NCBI RefSeq assembly: GCF_002289455.1
Contig: NZ_NTFS01000003.1
Coordinates: forward strand, 1-49,575
DNA: 49,575 nt
DNA from: Brunnivagina elsteri CCALA 953
GTDB taxonomy: Bacteria; Cyanobacteriota; Cyanobacteriia; Cyanobacteriales; Nostocaceae
Direction: 5' to 3'
Shown in pieces: positions 36,551-45,047 of this stretch. The notes beneath the pieces were generated by a model, which saw only the letters and a program-made list of their open reading frames with translations, ran no database searches and was not told the DNA's origin. Position numbers and translations under genes: made by a program. Positions within the stretch are counted from its first letter, which is position 1; each line of letters opens with the position of its first letter.

Positions 36551-37558
36551 ATGAATAAATATGTGGATTTCACAATCGCTATCCCAACATACAATGGCGA
36601 AACTCGTTTACCTGAGCTATTGCAGCGTCTACAAAACCAATTAGAAGTTGATAATATCTCCTGGGAAATTATCGTTGTAGATAACAACAGCACAGATAAC
36701 ACCGCAATAGTTGTCAAAGAGTTTAAAGCCAATTGGAAATATCCCTTTAAATTAGAATATTACCTAGAAACAAAACAAGGAGCTGCCTATGCCCGTAAAA
36801 GAGCAGTTGCAGAAGCCAAAGGTAAGCTAATTGGTTTTCTTGATGACGATAACTATCCAGAATTGAATTGGGTTGCAGCAGCTTACAACTTTGCCCAAAA
36901 ATTTCCCCATGCTGGTGCTTATGGTAGTCAAATTCATGCAAATTGGGAAGTAGAACCACCTGCAAATTTTCAGAGAATTGCACCATTCCTCGCAATTACA
37001 GAAAGAGGTGATATTCCTTTAATTTACCAAAAAAATAGCAAATTTTTACCTCCTTCGGCTGGGCTTGTAATCAGAAAAGAAGCTTGGCTAGAATGCGTAC
37101 CAGATGATTGTATTTTAAATGGGAGAGCTAATGGAAACATGTTGACAGGTGAAGATACTGAATTGCTATGTTATATCCAAAATTCTAAATGGGAAATTTG
37201 GTATAACCCTGAGATGGAAATTTATCATCAAATACCCAGTTGGCGATTAAAAAAAGAATATTTGCTTCCATTTTTTCGAGGTATTGGATTAAGTCGCTAT
37301 GTAACTAGAATGACAGGAGTAAATCAGTGGATGATACCAATAATGTCAATTCTTTATATGATTAATGACATCAAAAAAATATTACTTCAAATAATCAAAT
37401 ATAGATTTAGCATAAATGATTTGGTATCGGCTTGCGAAATGCAACTTTATTTTAGTAGCTTAATCAGTCCTTTTTACTTATGGAGGAACGGATATTTTAG
37501 TAATAAAAATAAATCAGATAATATACAGCAAAATAGCCATCAATCTTTAAATACATGA
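36551..37558 (+). CDS. hpsE: hormogonium polysaccharide glycosyltransferase HpsE
   Basis: A 335-residue GT2 enzyme predicted to add sugars to the hormogonium polysaccharide. GT-A motifs in order: FTIAIPTYNGETRLPELLQRL, IIVVDNNSTDNTAIV, KQGAAYARKRAVAEAKGKLIGFLDDDNYP (metal-binding DDD), GEDTELLCYIQNSKWEIWYNPEMEIYHQIPSWRL (likely catalytic-loop region), then a hydrophobic, membrane-associating C-terminus (WMIPIMSILYMINDIKKILLQIIKY). It has two close relatives, one overlapping downstream and one at 24032. Its last four bases (ATGA) overlap the next gene, so the two are translationally coupled. Donor and acceptor are unknown. Confidence 0.87.
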   Translation: MNKYVDFTIAIPTYNGETRLPELLQRLQNQLEVDNISWEIIVVDNNSTDNTAIVVKEFKANWKYPFKLEYYLETKQGAAYARKRAVAEAKGKLIGFLDDDNYPELNWVAAAYNFAQKFPHAGAYGSQIHANWEVEPPANFQRIAPFLAITERGDIPLIYQKNSKFLPPSAGLVIRKEAWLECVPDDCILNGRANGNMLTGEDTELLCYIQNSKWEIWYNPEMEIYHQIPSWRLKKEYLLPFFRGIGLSRYVTRMTGVNQWMIPIMSILYMINDIKKILLQIIKYRFSINDLVSACEMQLYFSSLISPFYLWRNGYFSNKNKSDNIQQNSHQSLNT

Positions 37559-38562
37559 ATAAATTAATATCCAAAGAAATTGATATTACTGTGGCGATTC
37601 CTACATTTAATGGAGAAAAACGCCTGCCGATTATTTTAGAAATGATTTTAAATCAAACAGGAGTTGATAATTTAAATTGGGAGATTCTAGTAATAGATAA
37701 TAATAGTAGTGATAATACGTATGAGGTCATTCAAAAATATCAAAAAGATGATTTTTATCAGTTACCATTAAGATATATTCTCGAACCTCAGCAAGGTGCA
37801 GCTTTTGCAAGAATCACTGCTGTCAAAGAAGCAAAAGGAAAATTAGTTGCTTTTTTAGATGACGATAATTTGCCTGCTGCTGACTGGCTAATTTCAGCTT
37901 ATGAATTTGGCAAACTATATCCACAAGCTGGTGCTTGGAGTGGTCAAATTCATGGTAATTATGAAGTGGAACCACCAGAAGAATTTGAAAAAATTCAAGC
38001 TTTTCTTGCTATTCGAGAACATGGGGATAAGCCATTTTTATTTGATGCAAATAATCTTCGATTACCACCAGGTGCTGCATTAGTTATTAGGAAACAAGCA
38101 TGGTATGAAAATGTCCCATCTCAACCGATTTTAACAGGAAAATTGCCAGGAATACTGGTGCAAGGGGATGACTACGAACCACTACTTTATATTCATTTCG
38201 GTGGTTGGCAAATTTGGTATAACCCAGAAATGCATACTTATCATCAAATTCCAAAATGGCGATTTGAAGTAGAATATCTCAAATCTTTGGCTCGTGGTTG
38301 CGGTTTATGTATTTGTCAATTGCGTCTGATAAATACTGCCAAATGGCAAAAACCACTGATTATGGCTAAGACATTCTTGGGTAATTTACGTCGTTTAATT
38401 CAATATTCTTTTAAACATAGAAGTGAATTAGAAAGTAATCTTATCACAAAATTTGAGATTGAGTTTTACCGGGGTAGTATGATGAGTCCAATATTGAGTT
38501 TAAACTATTATATTACCAGTTTTTTAGGTAAACTTTTCGATAAACAAGGTTTACAAAGCTAA
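37555..38562 (+). CDS. second HpsE-type GT2 glycosyltransferase
   Basis: A 335-residue paralogue of the preceding gene, overlapping it by ATGA. Motifs match: VAIPTFNGEKRLPIILEMIL, ILVIDNNSSDNTYEVI, QQGAAFARITAVKEAKGKLVAFLDDDNLP, GDDYEPLLYIHFGGWQIWYNPEMHTYHQIPKWRF. Identical length and strong motif identity point to an ancient tandem duplication, while the many differences suggest they transfer different sugars or act at different acceptors. It probably corresponds to one of the later hps glycosyltransferase genes (hpsF or hpsG), but I cannot assign the letter. Confidence 0.85.
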   Translation: MNKLISKEIDITVAIPTFNGEKRLPIILEMILNQTGVDNLNWEILVIDNNSSDNTYEVIQKYQKDDFYQLPLRYILEPQQGAAFARITAVKEAKGKLVAFLDDDNLPAADWLISAYEFGKLYPQAGAWSGQIHGNYEVEPPEEFEKIQAFLAIREHGDKPFLFDANNLRLPPGAALVIRKQAWYENVPSQPILTGKLPGILVQGDDYEPLLYIHFGGWQIWYNPEMHTYHQIPKWRFEVEYLKSLARGCGLCICQLRLINTAKWQKPLIMAKTFLGNLRRLIQYSFKHRSELESNLITKFEIEFYRGSMMSPILSLNYYITSFLGKLFDKQGLQS

Positions 38563-38604
38563 ATTATCTATTTGAGTTTACTTAAGGAAATTATTTCGCC
38601 GAAA

Positions 38605-39570
38605 ATGACAAAAATTTCTGTGGTAGTACCAGCTTTTAATGCTGAGAAAACTATTTTACGTACCGTCAAATCTGTTTTAAATCAAACTTTTAATGATTTT
38701 GAATTAATAATAATTGATGATGGTTCTCAAGATTGTACTTCTAGTATTGTCTCTCAACTAAATGACTCCCGCATTCAATTATTTTCATATCAAAATTCAG
38801 GTGCAAATGTCAGTCGGAACCGTGGGATATTTCATGCCAGTGGAGAGTATATTACTTTCTTAGATGCAGATGATATGTGGACTAATGATAAATTAATCAG
38901 TCAGATTGAAGCTTTGCAAGCGAATTCTCAAGCCAGTGTTGCATACAGTTGGACTGATTATATTGATGCAAATGATAATTTTGTCGTTTCTGGAACCCAT
39001 GCTACTAAAAATGGGGATGTTTACAATGATTTGTTGATAAGTAATTTTTTAGAAAACGGTTCTAATCCCTTAATACGCAAAGAAGCTTTAATTGAGCTTG
39101 GGGGTTTTGATGAGTCTTTAAAAGCTGCTCAAGATTGGGATATGTGGCTAAGATTAGCTGATAAGTATGAGTTTGTTGCTGTCCCAAAAGTACAAATTTT
39201 CTATAGAATTAGTGAAGATTCAACTTCTTCTAATTTAGATAGACAAGAAAAAGCATGTTTGACAGTTATGAATCGTGCTTACCAAGCTAGACAGTCGATT
39301 AAGAAAGAAGCGTTAAATGCTAGTTTTGCTAACTTGTATAAGTATTTGACTTGTCGAGCTTTGCTAATGCCTTATAGTCGAAAAAAAGCTTTCACCGCAG
39401 CTAAATTTCTACATAAGTATTTTATCTATGATAAAGACAGATTGCAGCGACTTAAATTTGTGCTTACACTTTGGCTCAAAATTATCATAATTGTACTTTT
39501 GCCCAAAGAGGTTTACAATAAGTTATTTACTTCTTTAAAAGTCCAAAAAAATCAGTTAAAAGCTGTTTAA
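38605..39570 (+). CDS. GT2 family glycosyltransferase
   Basis: A 321-residue GT2 enzyme of a different subgroup from its neighbours: ISVVVPAFNAEKTILRTVKSVLNQTFNDFELIIIDDGSQDCTSSIV, GANVSRNRGIFHASGEYITFLDADDMWTNDKL (DAD) and WLRLADKYEFVAVPKVQIFYRI. The C-terminus is basic with one hydrophobic stretch (FVLTLWLKIIIIVLLP). I chose ATG 38605; the longer frame from a TTG at 38572 adds 11 residues. It starts 42 bases after the previous gene. It is likely part of the same polysaccharide pathway and may be the third hps glycosyltransferase. Confidence 0.85.
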   Translation: MTKISVVVPAFNAEKTILRTVKSVLNQTFNDFELIIIDDGSQDCTSSIVSQLNDSRIQLFSYQNSGANVSRNRGIFHASGEYITFLDADDMWTNDKLISQIEALQANSQASVAYSWTDYIDANDNFVVSGTHATKNGDVYNDLLISNFLENGSNPLIRKEALIELGGFDESLKAAQDWDMWLRLADKYEFVAVPKVQIFYRISEDSTSSNLDRQEKACLTVMNRAYQARQSIKKEALNASFANLYKYLTCRALLMPYSRKKAFTAAKFLHKYFIYDKDRLQRLKFVLTLWLKIIIIVLLPKEVYNKLFTSLKVQKNQLKAV

Positions 39571-39670
39571 GTTTCGATTGATTATTCAATTCAAAATATT
39601 TTTGTTTAGGGGAATAGATTAGGGTGCATTTACCAAAATACATTTACCAAATGCATTTACCACTCTAATC

Positions 39671-40231
39671 ATGTTGAAAAAAATTAATAAAAACTCTTCT
39701 AGTAGCGGCTTCACGTTAATAGAAACTTTGGTCGTGGTTTTAATCATTGGAATTTTAGCCGCGATCGCATCACCTTCTTGGCTGCAATTTATCAACACTC
39801 GTCGTCTCAATACAGCCCAAGACCAAGCATATCAAGCAATACGTCAAGCACAAAGTCAGGCTAAGAAAGCAAAAGTTACCTGGCAAACAAGTTTCCGCAA
39901 ACAAAATAATCTCGTTCAATGGGCTGTTCATCCAGCAAATCAACCAGTCGCTGACGGATTATGGAATACTCTCGACTCAAATATTGATATTGATATCGGG
40001 GAAACAACTTTGAGAAAAAATCAAAGTGATGTTTACCAGGTTCAATTTGATTATCAAGGTAATGTCATTCCCCAACTGGGAAGAATTACTCTAAAAAATT
40101 TTAGCAACTCGACACAAGCAGCGAGTACAGGCATTCCCAAACGCTGTGTTATTGTCTCCACTATCTTAGGTGCAATGCGAACCGCTAAAGACCGCAATCA
40201 ACCCGATGAAAATGGTAAGTATTGCTATTAA
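39671..40231 (+). CDS. second GspH/FimT-type pseudopilin of the hps locus
   Basis: A 186-residue pseudopilin with cleavage site G13|F14 (SSSG|FTLIETLVVVLIIGILAAIASPSWLQF) and E18 at mature position 5. The soluble part (RRLNTAQDQAYQAIRQAQSQAKKAKVTWQTSFRKQNNLVQWAVHP) and the C-terminal KRCVIVSTILGAMRTAKDRN...C parallel HpsD, including the R-C-V-I-V-x-T-I-L-G motif and a final cysteine. It is shorter, with a much shorter leader. It stands after three glycosyltransferases rather than with hpsBCD. It may swap with HpsD in the same complex or serve the main type IV pilus. The function is inferred from homology only. Confidence 0.85.
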   Translation: MLKKINKNSSSSGFTLIETLVVVLIIGILAAIASPSWLQFINTRRLNTAQDQAYQAIRQAQSQAKKAKVTWQTSFRKQNNLVQWAVHPANQPVADGLWNTLDSNIDIDIGETTLRKNQSDVYQVQFDYQGNVIPQLGRITLKNFSNSTQAASTGIPKRCVIVSTILGAMRTAKDRNQPDENGKYCY

Positions 40232-40240
40232 GGGTAAGCC

Positions 40241-40373
40241 ACAAAATGAATGATCCTGTGTTGTCATGCTGAGGAACGAAGCATCTGCGCGAGATTCTGA
40301 GTCCCAAGGGGACACGCTACGCGAACGTTCCTCTGAATGACCGAAGAGCATTTCTTTCTGTGGAGTTCTCTAA
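40241..40373. repeat. element-like intergenic repeat (core shared with elements A and C)
   Basis: The core TGTCATGCTGAGGAACGAAGCATCT is shared with the element at 46811, and a 30-base stretch (40299-40328) is shared with the element at 15387. The outer parts ACAAAATGAATGATCC and GAGCATTTCTTTCTGT are only loosely inverted (CCACA.../...TGTGG), and no target repeat is evident. It may be a decayed or different-ended relative. Confidence 0.55.
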
Positions 40374-40407
40374 TATGATTTTGTGGTTGAGCTAATCAAG
40401 CTATTTC

Positions 40408-41067
40408 GTGGAAAATTTAACAAACCTATCTCAGCAGCATCTAATCATATTTACTCGCTATCCTGAAGCAAACCGGACGAAAACCCGGTTAATTCCCCTT
40501 CTTGGTGCGGAAGGAGCAGCTAATCTGCAACGTCAAATGACGGAGCATACCTTATCCACAGTTCAAAAACTTCAAGAATTGGTGAATGTATCTGTAGAAG
40601 TGCGGTTTGCTGGGGGGAATTTGCAATTAATGCAAGCTTGGTTAGGGGATAATTTATTTGGTGAGAACTTAATTTATCAACCCCAAGGGGAAGGAGATTT
40701 GGGAGAAAAAATGATGCGATCGCTCTCGGATTCTTTCCACGCTGGTGCTAAAAAAACTATCATTATCGGTACTGATTGTCCTGATATCGACTCCCAACTT
40801 CTAAGTACAGGTTTTGCACATCTTGACAATTTTGACCTAGTACTGGGACCTGCAATCGATGGGGGCTATTATTTAATCGGTTTGCGACTCTCCGTTAAAG
40901 AAGTATTTGCAGAATTATTTCAAAATATCGATTGGGGAACTTCGCAAGTATTTCAACAAACTATAAATATTGCTCAAAAACTCAAATTATCTTCGATATA
41001 CTTACAACCACTCGCTGATGTCGATCGTCCTGAAGATTTGGAGATTTGGGGAAAACGGGAAATATGA
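40408..41067 (+). CDS. TIGR04282/DUF2064 family glycosyl-/nucleotidyltransferase
   Basis: A 219-residue protein of the TIGR04282 (DUF2064) type, related to CofC/MobA-like nucleotidyltransferases and annotated in several bacteria as an arsenosugar-biosynthesis glycosyltransferase. Features: LIIFTRYPEANRTKTRLIPLLG near the N-terminus (binding loop with TKTRL), VEVRFAGG, FHAGAKKTIIIGTDCPDIDSQLL, and LGPAIDGGYYLIGLR. The start is GTG 40408. It follows the FimT-like gene with a repeat between and precedes the HpsJ-like gene. No arsM- or arsS-like neighbour is present, so an arsenosugar role is not supported here. A role in supplying or transferring sugars for the hps polymer is possible. Confidence 0.82.
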   Translation: MENLTNLSQQHLIIFTRYPEANRTKTRLIPLLGAEGAANLQRQMTEHTLSTVQKLQELVNVSVEVRFAGGNLQLMQAWLGDNLFGENLIYQPQGEGDLGEKMMRSLSDSFHAGAKKTIIIGTDCPDIDSQLLSTGFAHLDNFDLVLGPAIDGGYYLIGLRLSVKEVFAELFQNIDWGTSQVFQQTINIAQKLKLSSIYLQPLADVDRPEDLEIWGKREI

Positions 41068-41309
41068 GGAATAATGTCCAATTCCCAATTCCCCATTCCC
41101 CATACTTGTATATTCAAGAACCGAGTATTTTCTGAGGACAGCCTAAAAAGCAGATGCTACCGTGGTGTAATTTCGAGTAAAAAGGTAAAAATTTATTAAT
41201 ATCAAAAAATTTATTGTTTTAATTGTAAAGAACAGATAGGGTTACGGGAACAATATTCCAGTAACTTGAAACATGGCAATCATTTGTACTGCCCAACAAC
41301 AGAAAAATT

Positions 41310-42146
41310 ATGAATAACAGTTTTGCAGCAGCGACAGCTTCCCGCACTCTCAAGATAGTCGGAATTATCTTGATTTTGTCCTTTCTCATCGATTTTGTAC
41401 TTTTGCTATTTCCCTTTAAACCTACGGATAAAGGATGGCAGATTAACTTGGCAACTGCATTAGTGGACAGAGGAATTGTACCCCTTGTTGGTTTGGGAAT
41501 GCTATTTGCCGGATATTGGGCAGATAGTTTCGATAGCGAGGGATTTGGCGGTTTTGATTTAAGAATGCCTGCGTTAGTCATATCAAGCCTTTTAGGTTTG
41601 ATGTTTTTGCTAATTTTCCCCTTGCATTTAAATAATATCCGTCAAGCCAGCAATCAAAGCATTGAGCAAATCAGTAAGCAAGCGGAACAAGCCGAAACAC
41701 AACTCGATAGCCAATTGTCCCAAGTAAAAGCTCAACTTGGAAACGAACAAATCAAAGCTGAACTTGAAAAACAAAAGACTCAAGTTAAGGCTCAATTTAC
41801 AGAGCTGCTTAAGGATGAGCAAAAATACAAGCAAGCGCTAGAAAATCCTAACCTACCAGCGCAGCAGAAGGAATTACTCAAGAAATTTAAGGCTAATCCC
41901 GAAGAACTTGATAAATTTATTGCTCAACAAAGCAATCCTGAACAATTAGCAGAGCAACAAAAGCGTCAAATCCGCGAAAAAAAGGAAGAAGCTGAGAAAC
42001 AAGCAAAGGATGGTGCTTGGAAGTCTGGGTTGCGGATTGGTATTAGTAGTTTGTTACTGTCGATTGGTTACATTATCATTGGCTGGACTGGTTTAAGAAG
42101 CATGGGTGTAGGACAAGGTACTACACGCAAGGTTGCTGCACGCTAA
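41310..42146 (+). CDS. HpsJ-like membrane protein
   Basis: A 278-residue membrane protein. Three hydrophobic segments occur in the first ~110 residues (IVGIILILSFLIDFVLLLFPF; LVDRGIVPLVGLGMLFAGYWAD; LVISSLLGLMFLLIFPLHL). A long charged coiled-coil follows (~115-235, many KAQL/EEAEKQ heptads), then a fourth segment (LRIGISSLLLSIGYIIIGWTGL). This layout, with DRGIVPLVGLGML, matches proteins annotated as HpsJ family, linked to hormogonium polysaccharide and motility. Assignment is by recalled pattern. Its position about 7.6 kb after hpsA supports it. It could instead be a general envelope protein, since relatives occur in non-gliding cyanobacteria. Confidence 0.7.
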   Translation: MNNSFAAATASRTLKIVGIILILSFLIDFVLLLFPFKPTDKGWQINLATALVDRGIVPLVGLGMLFAGYWADSFDSEGFGGFDLRMPALVISSLLGLMFLLIFPLHLNNIRQASNQSIEQISKQAEQAETQLDSQLSQVKAQLGNEQIKAELEKQKTQVKAQFTELLKDEQKYKQALENPNLPAQQKELLKKFKANPEELDKFIAQQSNPEQLAEQQKRQIREKKEEAEKQAKDGAWKSGLRIGISSLLLSIGYIIIGWTGLRSMGVGQGTTRKVAAR

Positions 42147-42187
42147 TACTTTTCGGGTATGGCAGTATCAATCTTAAATTAATATAA

Positions 42188-42206
42188 GGGCGGGGAAACC
42201 CTGCCC
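42188..42206 (+). repeat. GC-rich hairpin after the HpsJ-like gene
   Basis: GGGCGGGG and CCCTGCCC pair (one G-U) around AAA. No T-run follows, so it may be a repeat of the common cyanobacterial GGGCGGGG type rather than a terminator. Confidence 0.6.
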
Positions 42207-42315
42207 CTACGACTATTACGGGGACAGTTTATTTATTATTAACTTTGCTTTACCTAAAATTTACCACAATATATGTAGTATTTGATACTATTGGTTAAGT
42301 TTTTATTAGTATAAT

Positions 42316-43239
42316 ATGATTTCAATTTACATATTGACTTATAACGAAGAAATAGATATTGCGGCTTGCATTGAGTCTGCAAGTCTATCTGATGACATTA
42401 TTGTAGTGGATTCGATGAGTTGCGATCGCACGGTGGAAATCGCCAGTAGCTACCCTGTGCGCGTTGTTCAACATGCATTTGAAAGCCACGGAAAGCAGCG
42501 TACTTGGATGTTGGAAAATATAACTCCTAAGTATGACTGGGTTTATATTCTTGAAGCTGACGAGCGGATGACTCCGGAGTTGTTTGCGGAATGTGTTGCT
42601 GTTAGTCGAAAAGGTGAAAGTCAAAAATCTGATAATCAAAAATCTGATAATCAAAAATCTGATAATCAAAAATCTGACTTTATTGGTTACTATGTTGCCG
42701 AGCGAGTCATGTTTATGAATTGCTGGATTAAGCACAGTACACAATATCCGCGCTACCAACTGCGATTATTTCAACATGGTAAAGTTTGGTTTAGCGATTA
42801 CGGACATACTGAACGGGAAGTTTGCGATGGTGCAACCAGCTTTTTAAAGGAAACTTATCCCCATTATACGAATGGCAAGGGTTTGAGCCGTTGGATTGAT
42901 AAACACAACCGCTACTCCACAGATGAAGCGAAGGAAACGGTTTATCAACTTGAAAATGGCGATGTCAAATGGCAAGATTTAATTTTTGGAAAGTCGGAAA
43001 TTGAACGCCGTCGCGCCCTTAAAGATTTATCATTACGTTTACCAGCCAGACCGATTATACGCTTTATTTACATGTATTTTATTTTGGGTGGTTGCTTAGA
43101 TGGACGCGCTGGTTTTGCTTGGTGTACTTTGCAGGCTTTTTACGAATACTTGATTTTACTCAAAGCTTGGGAAATTAAGAATATGCCTCAACCGAGTTTG
43201 GAGGTGAAGGTTTTGGAGAGAGTGGGGATTAGGGAATAG
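42316..43239 (+). CDS. WaaE/KdtX-like GT2 glycosyltransferase with an inserted peptide repeat
   Basis: A 307-residue GT2 enzyme: MISIYILTYNEEIDIAACIESA, DIIVVDSMSCDRTVEIASSYPVRVVQHAFESHGKQRTWMLE, YILEADERMTPEL (EADER in place of DAD), GYYVAERVMFMNCWIKHSTQYPRYQLRLFQHGKVWFSDYGHTEREV. These are hallmarks of the WaaE/KdtX-like group, which transfers glucose-type residues to lipopolysaccharide core sugars. Residues ~103-121 are a repeat, QKSDN x3 plus QKSD, encoded by 3.8 copies of CAAAAATCTGATAAT (42622-42678), between ADERM and FIGYYVAER. The repeat is in frame, so the enzyme is probably intact. It is 169 bases after the HpsJ-like gene. Confidence 0.85.
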   Translation: MISIYILTYNEEIDIAACIESASLSDDIIVVDSMSCDRTVEIASSYPVRVVQHAFESHGKQRTWMLENITPKYDWVYILEADERMTPELFAECVAVSRKGESQKSDNQKSDNQKSDNQKSDFIGYYVAERVMFMNCWIKHSTQYPRYQLRLFQHGKVWFSDYGHTEREVCDGATSFLKETYPHYTNGKGLSRWIDKHNRYSTDEAKETVYQLENGDVKWQDLIFGKSEIERRRALKDLSLRLPARPIIRFIYMYFILGGCLDGRAGFAWCTLQAFYEYLILLKAWEIKNMPQPSLEVKVLERVGIRE

Positions 43240-43245
43240 TCAATT

Positions 43246-43490
43246 GATTTTAGATTTTAGATTTTAGATTTATTCAACATAGTATAAACAATCACAGAGC
43301 GAGTATAAATTCAGGGTATACCCGACTGCTAAGTACGGAGTGTCTTCTATTAGTATGCTATGGGAACAGACCTTTTTAAGTATTGGTTTAAGTTTTAGGC
43401 TTTGGATTCCTCAACCCAAAATCCAAAATCCAAAATTTAAAATCTAAAATCTAAAATTTGGTGAGTAGAGATTAGGGATTAGGGATTAGA
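43246..43490. repeat. heptamer repeats (CTAAAAT/CCAAAAT and GGATTAG)
   Basis: Three arrays lie in the 310-base gap before the DUF502 gene: about 3.5 TTTTAGA units (43246-43271), six units CCAAAAT x3, TTAAAAT and CTAAAAT x2 (43416-43457), and three GGATTAG-type units (~43470-43490). The two larger arrays are the same heptamer in opposite orientation and could pair. No gene is present. Confidence 0.75.
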
Positions 43491-43534
43491 GAACTGACCT
43501 TACGTTACAGTGTAGGTAGTTTACTAGCTCAAAC

Positions 43535-43540
43535 AAGGAG
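43535..43540 (+). promoter_or_regulatory. ribosome binding site selecting a TTG start
   Basis: AAGGAG lies nine bases before TTG 43550. No ATG or GTG is better placed, and the TTG gives the full conserved N-terminus of the DUF502 protein. Confidence 0.7.
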
Positions 43541-43549
43541 AATCAGGGT

Positions 43550-44272
43550 TTGGCAATCGAACGCTTGAAGCATGACTTAAAAAATGACCTGATTGCGGGA
43601 TTGTTAGTTGTGATTCCGTTAGCAACAACAATTTGGTTGACGATTACCATTGCTAATTGGGTAGTTAATTTTCTCACCAAAATACCCAAACAAGTTAATC
43701 CTTTTGATGGATTAAATCCACTTCTGGTAAATATACTGAACTTATTTGTTGGTTTAGCTGTGCCATTACTGAGTATTCTGGCGATTGGGTTAATGGCTCG
43801 GAATATTGCGGGACGGTGGTTACTGGATTTTGGCGAGAAATTTTTACAGGCGATTCCCCTAGCTGGACAGGTATACAAAACCCTAAAGCAGATTTTAGAG
43901 ACTGTTTTAAAGGATTCCAACGGGAAATTTCGTCGGGTAATTTTAGTTGAATATCCTCGACGAGGAATTTGGGCGATCGCATTTGTAACTGGGATGATTA
44001 GTGCCGATATTCAAGCACAAATGTCCCGTCCAATGCTAAGTGTTTTTATCCCCACAACTCCCAACCCGACGACTGGATGGTATGCGGTTATTCCTGAAGA
44101 TGAGGTAGTTAACCTTTCGATGTCCATCGAAGACGCATTCAAAATTATAGTATCTGGGGGGATTGTTTCCCCGAATAGCCAATTACCCCAACTTGTCATG
44201 GCAAAAGAGCATAAAATCGAAATCCCTCTTCCCGATAGCAAACGCCAAACAATCCAGATGGAAGAAACTTAA
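43550..44272 (+). CDS. DUF502 family membrane protein
   Basis: A 240-residue DUF502 protein. Two membrane segments in the first ~95 residues ([60 protein letters not shown]) lead into the conserved [33 protein letters not shown], then [19 protein letters not shown] and [23 protein letters not shown]. The family is widespread in cyanobacteria and plants; its exact role is unsettled. The start is TTG with a good ribosome binding site. It is 88 bases ahead of nusB, on the same strand, probably in one transcription unit with nusB and ftsY. Confidence 0.9.
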   Translation: MAIERLKHDLKNDLIAGLLVVIPLATTIWLTITIANWVVNFLTKIPKQVNPFDGLNPLLVNILNLFVGLAVPLLSILAIGLMARNIAGRWLLDFGEKFLQAIPLAGQVYKTLKQILETVLKDSNGKFRRVILVEYPRRGIWAIAFVTGMISADIQAQMSRPMLSVFIPTTPNPTTGWYAVIPEDEVVNLSMSIEDAFKIIVSGGIVSPNSQLPQLVMAKEHKIEIPLPDSKRQTIQMEET

Positions 44273-44360
44273 AAGAATTTCCGCAAAATTACCACCAATC
44301 GAACTATTATTAAATGTCTATCTCTACAATGTTTTCTCCTACACAAATTTTCTCACCCAT

Positions 44361-44990
44361 ATGCAAGAACGTAAACCCCGTCAAATTGCCCGCGAGTTGG
44401 CACTGTTAAGTCTAAGTCAATTACCCGCAAACCCGAAAAAATTAACGGAAGACCAACTTCCTAAGTTAGTATTAGCAGCAGTTCGTACCCTGCGTTCGGA
44501 AGTTCAAGATACTCTCGATAACGCAGCTGGTGAATTACAACGTAGTAACGATCGCCTTTTAACTAGTGAAACTCGTGCTGCTGACTTAAACACGGCTCGA
44601 ACCATGCTCAAAGAGGCAGTATCCTATACCCAAGGCGCAATTAACAAATTGGGTGCAGCAATTGAATTTCCTGAACTAATTCAACTCGCTAGCCAAGATA
44701 AAGATGTTGCCCGCTACGCAATTCAAATCGTCCGTACCGTACACGAAAACCAACATCTGGTTGATGGGGATATTACTCAGGCATTGGTTGATTGGCAAGT
44801 CCATCGACTGGCTCAAATAGATCGGGATATTTTACGTATTGCAGTCACCGAAATGCGATTTTTGGGACTTGATGCCAGAATTGCGATTAATGAAGCTGTA
44901 GAGCTTGCTAAACGTTATAGTGAAGCCGATGGACATCGTTTTATCAATGGTGTACTTAGACGAGTTACCGAACTAAAACAGGCTGTTTAA
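44361..44990 (+). CDS. nusB: transcription antitermination factor NusB
   Basis: NusB binds boxA RNA with NusE (S10) and promotes antitermination and rRNA processing. I chose ATG 44361 ([21 protein letters not shown]), which starts the all-alpha core; the frame is open from 44163, but the preceding residues are not NusB-like. At 209 residues it is larger than E. coli NusB (139) because of a cyanobacterial insertion between the first and second helical parts (~35-110). The C-terminal signature is intact: [51 protein letters not shown]. It lies between DUF502 and ftsY. Confidence 0.94.
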   Translation: MQERKPRQIARELALLSLSQLPANPKKLTEDQLPKLVLAAVRTLRSEVQDTLDNAAGELQRSNDRLLTSETRAADLNTARTMLKEAVSYTQGAINKLGAAIEFPELIQLASQDKDVARYAIQIVRTVHENQHLVDGDITQALVDWQVHRLAQIDRDILRIAVTEMRFLGLDARIAINEAVELAKRYSEADGHRFINGVLRRVTELKQAV

Positions 44991-45047
44991 TTAATGTGAA
45001 TTCGTTGGTAGTGTGGAAATAATCAACAACTAATACTGCTAGCTGCA

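Noticed and set aside
40408-41067. Arsenosugar biosynthesis cluster
   Set aside because: The TIGR04282-type protein has no arsenic methyltransferase or radical-SAM partner nearby, so the pathway name is not supported here.
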